The position numbers and the translations under genes are program-made. Positions 15,479-21,723 of a stretch of 22,227 nt of DNA are shown one piece after another. The notes under the pieces are model-generated. The model saw only the letters and a list, made by a program, of their open reading frames with translations. It did not search any database and was not told where the DNA came from. This stretch comes from Avidehalobacter sp964569265 (GTDB lineage: Bacteria > Bacillota > Dehalobacteriia > UBA4068 > UBA4997), in contig CAZMTO010000026.1 of assembly GCA_964569265.1 (NCBI GenBank), positions 1 through 22,227 on the forward strand. Direction: 5' to 3'. The number at the start of each line of letters is the position of its first letter. Positions within the stretch are counted from its first letter, which is position 1.

Positions 15479-16447
15479 CTAACTCAACAAAGACGCAAAT
15501 TTTTCCAGGCTTATGCCCTGATCTACATTACGGCGGTTAAGCTTAAGCGGGTCACTGTTTTTATCAATATCACCCTTGTTGGTGGTAACTGCCACTAAAA
15601 AATCGTTTTGCTTTAAAGCCGTGGTAACAGCACTGCCTGTGGCCCCATACGGATAAGCAAAATAGCACACCGGGCGGCCAAGCTCATATTCCAGCACCGC
15701 CTTAGAAAGTCTCAAGTCCTGCGTAATACGCTCAATAAATTCCGCTTCGGTTTCCTTACGGCCCTGTGCGCTTAAATATTCCCGCGACACAAAAAACTTG
15801 CCCTGCGCCCCGTTAGCGCCTGTGCTTACCATACCGTGCCCGTTATAGCTGTGGCTGCCTATCTCTATCAGGCTGCTCTGCTGCATCTCCCGCATTTGAG
15901 CAAACGTAAGGTGCGGCAGGTTCTGTTTGGCAGCACCGCCGTTTTCGGCCTGCTCGGTAGATATAACAACCGCGGCAATGGTAGCCTTTAAGTTATTTTC
16001 CTTTAACACCGGGTAAGCAAAATCATAATTGCTGGCATACCCATCATCAAAAGTAATAATAACCGATTTAGACGGAAACGGCAGCGAATTATACAACATA
16101 CCGGCCGCCTCCGACATTGTATAGGTGCGGTAGTTATTTTCGGCCAGATACGCCATTTCCCGTTCAAACTGAGAAATTGATATTACAGCATTATTGCCTT
16201 TATGCACGCCGGTAGCCATTTCTTCATCGCTTACAATATGATGATACATAAGCACCACTGCACCGTAGTCTTTATCGGTGCTGCTGTAGGGTGCCAGCGG
16301 TATATTATCAGCCGCCTGTTCGGCATTTACCGTAACACCGTAAACCGTGTGCCCCTGTATAACACCCAAAAGCACTGCCAAAGCCAGCAAAAACGCTGCC
16401 ATCCAAGTTCCAACCACATACCTGCTGCGCTCGCCGGTAAAATTCAT
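15479..16447 (-). CDS. Membrane-anchored polysaccharide deacetylase (NodB/CE4)
   Basis: Predicted extracytoplasmic metal-dependent deacetylase, 322 aa, of the NodB-homology family that acts on peptidoglycan, chitin-like or PNAG-type polymers. One N-terminal membrane segment (about residues 11-31) has no clear signal-peptidase site, so it may be anchored. Motifs are LMYHHI (66-71), TFDDGY (132-137; D134 candidate catalytic base, D135 metal ligand), SHSYNGH (198-204; H199 and H204 metal ligands) and FAYPYG (263-268). All catalytic landmarks are present. The ATG at 16447 follows GGAGG at seven bases. It is the first gene of the long operon that continues with plsX. The polymer substrate cannot be told; a wall or spore-cortex role is only a guess. 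Confidence 0.92.
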   Translation of the reverse strand: MNFTGERSRYVVGTWMAAFLLALAVLLGVIQGHTVYGVTVNAEQAADNIPLAPYSSTDKDYGAVVLMYHHIVSDEEMATGVHKGNNAVISISQFEREMAYLAENNYRTYTMSEAAGMLYNSLPFPSKSVIITFDDGYASNYDFAYPVLKENNLKATIAAVVISTEQAENGGAAKQNLPHLTFAQMREMQQSSLIEIGSHSYNGHGMVSTGANGAQGKFFVSREYLSAQGRKETEAEFIERITQDLRLSKAVLEYELGRPVCYFAYPYGATGSAVTTALKQNDFLVAVTTNKGDIDKNSDPLKLNRRNVDQGISLEKFASLLS

Positions 16448-16660
16448 ATAATATCCTCCTTTGGCTGCCACACAACAGCCCTTTGCCTACTATACACTGT
16501 TTGCCGTTTGGCAATTTATATACACTATAATAAAAATTTAGCAGCAGCCCACTGCTCCAACTGATATTCTACCACAAGTTTTTTTACTTTACAATGCACT
16601 TTGGGCCAAATTCACCAAAAGTATCGCTGATTTTATTTAGCTTAGCCCTATTTTTTACCA
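16448..16660 (-). promoter_or_regulatory. Promoter and leader of the deacetylase-plsX operon
   Basis: On the minus strand TTGTAA (16594-16589), 17 bases, TAGAAT (16571-16566) make a plausible sigma-A promoter with a leader of about 115 bases. The leader contains a small TTGCC/GGCAA hairpin near 16501-16514 and a direct repeat TATACACT (plus strand, 16491-16498 and 16519-16526). I see no gene in the stretch. Confidence 0.6.
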
Positions 16661-16694
16661 CAAAAAAACTCCCTGCCACAAATCGGGCGGGAGC
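16661..16694 (-). terminator. Rho-independent terminator after rpmF
   Basis: On the minus strand CTCCCGCC (16693-16686) pairs with GGCAGGGAG (16677-16669), with a single bulged A, and seven T follow (A-run 16662-16668). It separates the DUF177-rpmF operon from the deacetylase operon. Confidence 0.85.
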
Positions 16695-16721
16695 TTTGTG
16701 TCTGTAATCAACAAGCTGTAA

Positions 16722-16925
16722 TTATTCAGCCTTTGCTTCTTCTGCCTTGGCAGCCTTTACCGGACGACCCTTGTAGTAGCCGCACTGGGGGCAAGCATGG
16801 TGAGGCAGCTTCATTTCACCGCACTGCGGGCACAGAGAAAGACCCTTGGCAGCAAAATCGGCATAACGGCCGGCACGGTTCATACGGCGGTTAGCTTTAG
16901 AAGTTTTATTCTTCGGTACACCCAT
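16722..16925 (-). CDS. rpmF: 50S ribosomal protein L32 (zinc-binding form)
   Basis: Small ribosomal protein of 67 aa with the typical start MGVPKNKTSKANRRMNR. It has a zinc ribbon from C32-x2-C35 and C45-x2-C48, so it is the cysteine-containing (C+) form. The C-terminus has an alanine- and glutamate-rich tail (KAAKAEEAKAE) longer than the core needs. The ATG follows GGAGGTG, which overlaps the last codons and the stop of the DUF177 gene. The pair should therefore be translationally coupled, as in many bacteria. A terminator follows. Confidence 0.97.
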   Translation of the reverse strand: MGVPKNKTSKANRRMNRAGRYADFAAKGLSLCPQCGEMKLPHHACPQCGYYKGRPVKAAKAEEAKAE

Positions 16926-16927
16926 TG

Positions 16928-17467
16928 TTACACCTCCTCATCATTGTTCATTTGCGCAAAAAGCGTTTTCAGCTTTTCTAACCTAAAATCAACATTATCT
17001 ACACAGCAACTGCAATCACCCTTATTAAGGTCGGCGCCACATTCCGGGCAAATACCCTTGCAAGCCTCCCGGCAAAGCGGGCGCATCGGCAGTTCTAAAA
17101 ACAGTGCTTTTAACAGGGCGGGCGCAATGTCTATTTCGTCACCCTCAAAAAAGCCTATCTCGTCAGCCTCGTCATCTTCCGGCTCCGGCATAGCTTCGGC
17201 CTTGTTGGTATAAACCTCGCTTATCGGCACATCCAGCGCCAAAACAAATTCACCAAGGCAACGGCTGCACATCAGCTTAAGCTCGGCAGCAAGCTGCCCA
17301 TTAAGCCTAAAATAAGGTGCGGTATGTTCAATCTCGCCTTTAAAATCCAGCGGAGAAACCAACACCAGCTCCTCGTAGCCGTAATCTGCAGCGTTTACCT
17401 GCTCGGTTAACACCACACGGTCTTTAGTTTCGGCCGTACTTTTAATTTTTGTAACATTGATTTGCAT
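16928..17467 (-). CDS. yceD: YceD/DUF177 family protein (23S rRNA accumulation protein)
   Basis: A 179-aa member of the YceD/DUF177 family, almost always next to rpmF. The E. coli and plant homologues are linked to 23S rRNA accumulation. Residues LKLMCSRCLGEF (C67, C70) and RPLCREACKGICPECGADLN (C132, C136, C140, C143) carry the family cysteine pattern, probably a zinc site. An acidic stretch lies between (about 91-112). No ribosome site is seen before the ATG at 17467. Instead a perfect consensus promoter ends seven bases upstream, so the mRNA is probably leaderless. The stop overlaps the rpmF ribosome site. Confidence 0.93.
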   Translation of the reverse strand: MQINVTKIKSTAETKDRVVLTEQVNAADYGYEELVLVSPLDFKGEIEHTAPYFRLNGQLAAELKLMCSRCLGEFVLALDVPISEVYTNKAEAMPEPEDDEADEIGFFEGDEIDIAPALLKALFLELPMRPLCREACKGICPECGADLNKGDCSCCVDNVDFRLEKLKTLFAQMNNDEEV

Positions 17468-17474
17468 AATTGGT

Positions 17475-17503
17475 ATTATAACCTAATCCTTCCCGCTTGT
17501 CAA
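17475..17503 (-). promoter_or_regulatory. Perfect consensus sigma-A promoter for yceD-rpmF, leaderless start
   Basis: On the minus strand TTGACA (17503-17498), exactly 17 bases, TATAAT (17480-17475). Only seven bases separate the -10 from the ATG, so transcription should start at or within about two bases of the start codon. Confidence 0.9.
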
Positions 17504-17506
17504 TAG

Positions 17507-17530
17507 TAAATAACCAAATATGGTTATTTA
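17507..17530. promoter_or_regulatory. Palindrome just upstream of the yceD -35
   Basis: A perfect 10-bp inverted repeat TAAATAACCA (17507-17516) and TGGTTATTTA (17521-17530) with a 4-base loop. It ends four bases from the -35. Seven T follow on the plus strand only, where there is no gene to terminate. It could be an operator, or a weak terminator against antisense transcription. Confidence 0.55.
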
Positions 17531-17552
17531 TTTTTTTAATACAAATTGCCCG

Positions 17553-18794
17553 CTACAGCAGGTTATTATGCAGCACCACCTCGCGGGTGTCGCGCGCTAT
17601 CATCAATTCTTCGTTGGTATGTACCACAAACACCCGCACCTTAGATTGCGGTGTAGATATTTCCTTAAAATCCTCGTCCGAACTGTTTACGGCCAAATCA
17701 ACATCCACACCAATGCATTGCAGGCGTGCGCAAATGTTTTTACGCAGCTCGGCATCGTTTTCTCCCATACCGGCAGTAAACACCAGCGCATCAAGCCCCT
17801 CCATCAGCAGGGCATACCCGCCGATAAGCTTAATTATCTGCCGGTACAGCATATCTACTGCCAGAGTTGCCCGCTTGTGCCCGTTGCTTTTGGCTTTTTT
17901 TACATCGCGCATATCGCTGCTTATACCAGATACACCCAATATGCCGCATTTTTTATTAAGATAGCTGCCGACCTCATCTTCCGTCCAGCCCTCTTTTTTC
18001 ATCAAAAAGGTTACAATGCTGGGGTCTATGGTGCCGCAGCGTGTACCCATCATCAAACCCTCCAGCGGGGTAAACCCCATAGAAGTATCAACCACCTTGC
18101 CGCCCTTTATGGCCGTCAGGCTGCTGCCGTTGCCCAAATGGCAGGTAATAATTTTAGTATCGTCTTTGGGCTTGTCCAGCAGGTCAATTATCTGGTTGCA
18201 CACAAAACGGTGCGATGTACCGTGGAACCCATAGCGCCTAATACCGTATTTTTCGTACATATCGTAGCTTATTGGGTACATATACGATTCCGGCGGCATC
18301 GTCTGATGAAACGCCGTATCAAACACCGCAACATTGGGCACCTGCGGCATTTTATGCAGGCACGCCTTTACCCCGGTTATAGCCGGCGGATTGTGCAGGG
18401 GTGCCAATTCATTAAGCAACTCTAACTGCTGCAATACCTCCGGTGTAATTTCCACCGCCTCACTAAAGCTGTCGCCGCCATGTACAATACGGTGCCCCAC
18501 CGCACGTATTTCACTGAGGTCTTTTATAACGCCCCAGTTAGGGTGCGTAAGCAGTGCTATAACCATCTCCAAAGCTTCGTCGTGGTTTTGCATCGGCCGC
18601 TCTATGGTATCCTTTTTTTTGCGATGCTCAAGCCCCAGCGCGGTTTCCATATCATGGTATACGGTATGCTCCACAAAAGAATCCGGCAAGCCTATCTTTT
18701 CTACCACACCTTTTACCCATGCCTTTTCCGTCACGGTATCAAAAAGCTGGTATTTAAGCGACGAGCTGCCGGAATTCAATACTAAAATCAACAT
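17553..18794 (-). CDS. ackA: Acetate kinase
   Basis: Cytoplasmic enzyme that interconverts acetyl-phosphate plus ADP with acetate plus ATP, an ATP source in fermentation. The 413 aa are slightly longer than the usual 400. It shows the N-terminal NSGSSSLKYQLF (7-18), VGHRIVHGG, FDTAFHQTMP, RRYGFHGTSHRFV, HLGNGSSLTAIKGG, GTRCGTIDPSIV and FTAGMGEND, which together cover the acetate and nucleotide sites. The ATG at 18794 follows CAGGAGG. The partner pta gene is not in the window, so the phosphotransacetylase must be elsewhere. No clear T-run terminator follows its TAG stop. It is divergent from ylbJ, sharing a 68-base spacer with an inverted repeat. Confidence 0.97.
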   Translation of the reverse strand: MLILVLNSGSSSLKYQLFDTVTEKAWVKGVVEKIGLPDSFVEHTVYHDMETALGLEHRKKKDTIERPMQNHDEALEMVIALLTHPNWGVIKDLSEIRAVGHRIVHGGDSFSEAVEITPEVLQQLELLNELAPLHNPPAITGVKACLHKMPQVPNVAVFDTAFHQTMPPESYMYPISYDMYEKYGIRRYGFHGTSHRFVCNQIIDLLDKPKDDTKIITCHLGNGSSLTAIKGGKVVDTSMGFTPLEGLMMGTRCGTIDPSIVTFLMKKEGWTEDEVGSYLNKKCGILGVSGISSDMRDVKKAKSNGHKRATLAVDMLYRQIIKLIGGYALLMEGLDALVFTAGMGENDAELRKNICARLQCIGVDVDLAVNSSDEDFKEISTPQSKVRVFVVHTNEELMIARDTREVVLHNNLL

Positions 18795-18827
18795 AATTTT
18801 TGCCTCCTGAATGAGGTATTTTTAAAA

Positions 18828-18872
18828 GGTATTTTTTTACAAATGTTCTTATATAATACCATATGAACATTT
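18828..18872. promoter_or_regulatory. ylbJ promoter candidate and inverted repeat between ackA and ylbJ
   Basis: A perfect 8-bp inverted repeat AAATGTTC (18841-18848) and GAACATTT (18865-18872) spans the ylbJ start. Within it TATAAT lies five bases before the ATG. A sigma-E-like reading is GGTATTT (18828-18834), 15 bases, TATATAAT (18850-18857). This would suit a mother-cell sporulation gene, but the match is loose. Confidence 0.5.
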
Positions 18873-20020
18873 TTTATATTATTATAACGCTGGCCACCCT
18901 AACCGCCATGCTGCAAAACCCCGCCGCCGCCCTAAGCTCGGCGCAACAAGCCTTAAATAGCTGGTGGAACAACGTTTTGCCGGCATTGCTGCCGTTTTTT
19001 ATCCTCAGCGAAATTTGCACACGCATTGGGCTTATACGCCTGTTGGGCATTTGGCTAACCCCAATTATGCAGCCGCTGTTCCGCCTGCCGGGCAGCGCCG
19101 CCATTGGCCTGCTGCTGGGCTTTTTCTCCGGCTCTCCCACCGGCGGCACGGTTGCGGCCAACCTGCGCGCACAGGGCATTATCAGCCAAAATCAGGGTAA
19201 CCGTACGCTGGCCTTTTGCAACAACACCGGCCCGCTTTACCTGCTTATAACCGTAAGCTCTCTTTTGCAGGAGCCTGCCGCAGGTTTTTGGCTGGCTGCC
19301 GTGCAGTACCCCATAAACCTGCTGTTTGGCCTGCTGCTGCGCTTTGCTGCACCACCCGCGGCACATCAGCCGATAATACACCCACGGGCATTGTGGCAAC
19401 AGGGCATACAGGCTTTAAAAACCGCGCCAACCCAGCCGCTTAGCCGCCTGCTGAAGGAAAGCTCACTTAAAGCACTTACCAATATCGGTATGATAGGCGC
19501 TTTTATGCTCGTTTTCAGCCTGTTTATAACTATGCTTAAACATTTTGGCCTAAACCGCCTGCTATTGGGCGCACTTGCCCCGCTGTGCGCACTGCTGCAA
19601 CTGCCGGTTGCTGCTCTGCCGGCCCTGGCCGACGGCCTGTTTGAAATGACACTGGGCATACAAACGCTGGCCGACACCAACCTTGCTCTGTTTGATAAGC
19701 TGCTGGCGACTGCCGTAATTTTAGGCTGGAGCGGGCTTTCTATCCATATACAAATTGCCGGTGTATGCACCGCCACCGATTTAAGCCTAAAGTACTATCT
19801 GCCCTGCCGTTTAGCCCACGCAATTTTGGCACCAACCATACTGCTGCTGCTTAAAAACCGCATAACCCTAAGCAGCGCTGCCTTTAGCCCTGCCGGCCTG
19901 CCAATGTGGCTAAGCACGCCTGCCGCCCTGCTTATACCGGCGGCCCTGCTGCTGTTGGCGCTTACTCTGCTGGCCTTTGCCAAATGCGCCGCCCTGTGGC
20001 TGCTGCAACGCAAACACTAA
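18863..20020 (+). CDS. ylbJ: Sporulation integral membrane protein YlbJ
   Basis: Multi-pass membrane protein required in B. subtilis for spore cortex formation, made in the mother cell. It belongs to the nucleoside-recognition 'Gate' superfamily. The 385 aa are mostly hydrophobic. Family landmarks are an N-terminal helix, SWWNNVLPALLPFFILSEI (about residues 32-50), LGFFSGSPTGGTVAANLRAQ (about 84-103), the segment around FCNNTGPLYLL, and a C-terminal half with GLFEMTLGIQTLAD and AVILGWSGLSIHIQ. The ATG has no ribosome site, but the reading frame before it is closed quickly and the N-terminus aligns with YlbJ, so I keep this start; a leaderless mRNA is possible. Its end faces the coiled-coil gene at 13 bases with no terminator between. 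Alanine- and leucine-rich codons make it richer in GC than its flanks. Confidence 0.92.
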   Translation: MNIFYIIITLATLTAMLQNPAAALSSAQQALNSWWNNVLPALLPFFILSEICTRIGLIRLLGIWLTPIMQPLFRLPGSAAIGLLLGFFSGSPTGGTVAANLRAQGIISQNQGNRTLAFCNNTGPLYLLITVSSLLQEPAAGFWLAAVQYPINLLFGLLLRFAAPPAAHQPIIHPRALWQQGIQALKTAPTQPLSRLLKESSLKALTNIGMIGAFMLVFSLFITMLKHFGLNRLLLGALAPLCALLQLPVAALPALADGLFEMTLGIQTLADTNLALFDKLLATAVILGWSGLSIHIQIAGVCTATDLSLKYYLPCRLAHAILAPTILLLLKNRITLSSAAFSPAGLPMWLSTPAALLIPAALLLLALTLLAFAKCAALWLLQRKH

Positions 20021-20033
20021 CGCCCGGCTGTTA

Positions 20034-20576
20034 TTATTCGGCTTCTTCGCCTTCTACCGGCACACGGTTAGCATCAAAATCGGCACGGGTGCTTTTAACG
20101 GCTGCCGTAACCTTATCCAGGTTGCCTTCCAGGTGTCTTAGCAGGCTGTCCACATAGGCTTCGGCATCGTTGATCATCTGGTTGGCCTGTTCGTTATAAT
20201 TCTTCACCAGATTTTCACCGTACTCGGTTGCTTCCTGTACTATTTTTTCAGCCTCCTGCTGTGCCATCTTAACTATCTCGGTTTCCTGCACAATGCGCTC
20301 TGCCTCCGAACGTGCATTGTCCAGCATACTTTGCCCCTGCGCCTTAATGCTGTCCAAAATTTTATCGCTTTGTTCCAGCACCTGCTTAGCCTGACGCATT
20401 TCTTCCGGCAGCTTGGCATTTATTTTATCGACAATCTCCAAAATGTAGTTGCCCTCTACCATCACCTTGTTAGTAAGCGGCACGCGCGAACTGTTGTCAA
20501 TATATTCGGTAAGCTCACGCAAAATAGAATTGATATTGTCTTCACTCAAGCTGTCGTTTCTTTCAAAATCCATCAT
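20034..20576 (-). CDS. Coiled-coil protein of the rsmD-ylbJ neighbourhood (ATP synthase subunit b-like)
   Basis: A 180-aa acidic protein, nearly all predicted helix. Residues about 55-150 are a continuous coiled coil rich in E, K, Q and A (for example EAERIVQETEIVKMAQQEAE), with no membrane segment. Such proteins are often annotated as F0 subunit b-like or DivIVA-like by composition, and a homologue commonly lies between rsmD/coaD and ylbJ in Clostridia. I know no function. Two adjacent ATGs (20576 and 20573) follow AGGGGG; the second has the more usual spacing of eight bases. It lies 60 bases downstream of rsmD and is probably cotranscribed with it. Confidence 0.8.
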   Translation of the reverse strand: MMDFERNDSLSEDNINSILRELTEYIDNSSRVPLTNKVMVEGNYILEIVDKINAKLPEEMRQAKQVLEQSDKILDSIKAQGQSMLDNARSEAERIVQETEIVKMAQQEAEKIVQEATEYGENLVKNYNEQANQMINDAEAYVDSLLRHLEGNLDKVTAAVKSTRADFDANRVPVEGEEAE

Positions 20577-20636
20577 AATAGCCCCCTAAAAATGTATTTA
20601 TTTTTCCGTCTGTTTTATATTTAAGTTATTTTTAAG

Positions 20637-21176
20637 TTAATTTAAACCAAAGTAATACACCGCAGTATCACCGTAAACCTTGTGCTTATAAAGTTGCCAG
20701 CGCTCATCGGCAAACAGCTCCGGCTGCTTGGCGGCAGTTTCCAGCATCACAATGGCGTCCGGCTGCAAAAAGCCTTCTTTTAGCAGCAGTGGCTCCACGG
20801 CGGCAATAAAGCCCCGGTTATACGGCGGGTCTAACAGCACAACATCAAAGCCACCCAGCCTGGCCATATTTTTTACGGTATCGCCAACCAAAACGCGCGT
20901 TTTAGCCTCAAATTTACAGGCTGCTATGTTTTTGCGGATAACATTTATCGCCTGACGGTCGGCATCACAAAAAACGGCACTTTTAGCCCCACGTGACACA
21001 GCTTCTAAACCCAAGGCACCGCTGCCGGCAAAAGCATCCAACACCACAGCATCCTGCAAAAACGGGTTAAGCGCACTAAAAATCGCTTCTCTTACACGTT
21101 CGGTGGTGGGCCGGGTTTTGGTACCTGCCGGCGCACTTATGTTTTTACCGCGCGCCTCACCGGATATTATACGCAT
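20637..21176 (-). CDS. rsmD: 16S rRNA (guanine(966)-N2)-methyltransferase RsmD
   Basis: SAM-dependent enzyme that methylates G966 of 16S rRNA in the small subunit. The 179 aa begin MRIISGEARGKNISAP, followed by TRPTTERVREAIFSAL. The SAM-binding motif is LDAFAGSGALGLEAVSRGA (about 46-64) and the catalytic motif is LLDPPYNRG (115-123). The start is the ATG at 21174-21176, after AAGGAGC; 21 further in-frame codons upstream overlap the promoter and lack similarity. The coaD gene that often follows rsmD is absent, and the coiled-coil gene comes directly next. Confidence 0.95.
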   Translation of the reverse strand: MRIISGEARGKNISAPAGTKTRPTTERVREAIFSALNPFLQDAVVLDAFAGSGALGLEAVSRGAKSAVFCDADRQAINVIRKNIAACKFEAKTRVLVGDTVKNMARLGGFDVVLLDPPYNRGFIAAVEPLLLKEGFLQPDAIVMLETAAKQPELFADERWQLYKHKVYGDTAVYYFGLN

Positions 21177-21216
21177 ATTATTGCTCCTTACAAATTTGGC
21201 GTAAATACTACCTAAT

Positions 21217-21246
21217 AGTATAACATACCTGTGGTACATTTGTAAA
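21217..21246 (-). promoter_or_regulatory. Probable rsmD promoter
   Basis: On the minus strand TTTACA (21246-21241), 18 bases, TATACT (21222-21217), about 40 bases upstream of the rsmD start. It also reads as TTACAA with 17 bases. The match to the sigma-A consensus is moderate. Confidence 0.5.
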
Positions 21247-21305
21247 ATACAAAAATTTGCGCCCGCCTACGCGCATAAAACAACATCAACTGCCCAAAAT
21301 AAGAA

Positions 21306-21330
21306 AAGATTATCCGTAGCGGATAATCTT
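21306..21330 (-). terminator. Hairpin terminator after the small zinc-ribbon gene
   Basis: A perfect 11-bp stem AAGATTATCCG (21306-21316) and CGGATAATCTT (21320-21330) with a 3-base loop. On the minus strand it is followed by TTCTTATTTT, an interrupted but T-rich tail. Confidence 0.7.
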
Positions 21331-21345
21331 CCTCTCCCAAACAGG

Positions 21346-21385
21346 CAAAATTCCGCTGTTATTTTTCGGCGGAATTTTGTTTTTT
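21346..21385 (+). terminator. Second hairpin, terminator form on the plus strand
   Basis: An 11-bp stem CAAAATTCCGC (21346-21356) and GCGGAATTTTG (21369-21379) with a 12-base loop, followed by six T (21380-21385) on the plus strand. No plus-strand gene precedes it closely. It may shield gpr from upstream read-through, or work with the adjacent hairpin as a two-way block. Confidence 0.65.
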
Positions 21386-21414
21386 CTCACCGTTTACAGC
21401 AACCGTGGCGTTTA

Positions 21415-21573
21415 TTAAAGCTGTTCCACCTGCTTTTTAGCTTCATAACGCGCAGCACGCTGGCACATTTCACAAATAATTACCGGGTTTTCTCCTTTGC
21501 GCACGGCCTCAAAATTTTTATCCATTTTGTTTATCTCCATTTTTTTGCCGCACAATGCACATCTAATTTCCAT
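21415..21573 (-). CDS. Small zinc-ribbon protein (DUF2197-like)
   Basis: A 52-aa protein with two Cys pairs, C5-x2-C8 (RCALCGKK) and C34-x2-C37 (ICEMCQRAARYEAKK), a probable zinc ribbon. It resembles the DUF2197 family of small Bacillota proteins, for which I know no function. The ATG at 21571-21573 follows GGGGGTGA; ten more codons upstream overlap that ribosome site. It is transcribed alone, divergent from gpr, and followed by two hairpins. Confidence 0.78.
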   Translation of the reverse strand: MEIRCALCGKKMEINKMDKNFEAVRKGENPVIICEMCQRAARYEAKKQVEQL

Positions 21574-21723
21574 CAAATCACCCCCACAACGGCATAAATC
21601 CATATCGGTCTGCTAAAAATATCTACATAACACCTTATTTATTTTATAATTCGAGCCAACAAAAAAATTTCCTGCAAAAAATTGCATTTTACTATATATG
21701 TTAGCTTAATTTAAGGAGGAACT

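Noticed and set aside
17520..18425. A 301-codon open frame on the plus strand opposite ackA
   Set aside because: It lies wholly antisense to a clear acetate kinase gene, has no ribosome site, and its residue mix (many His, Gln, Tyr, Cys) is typical of a shadow frame.
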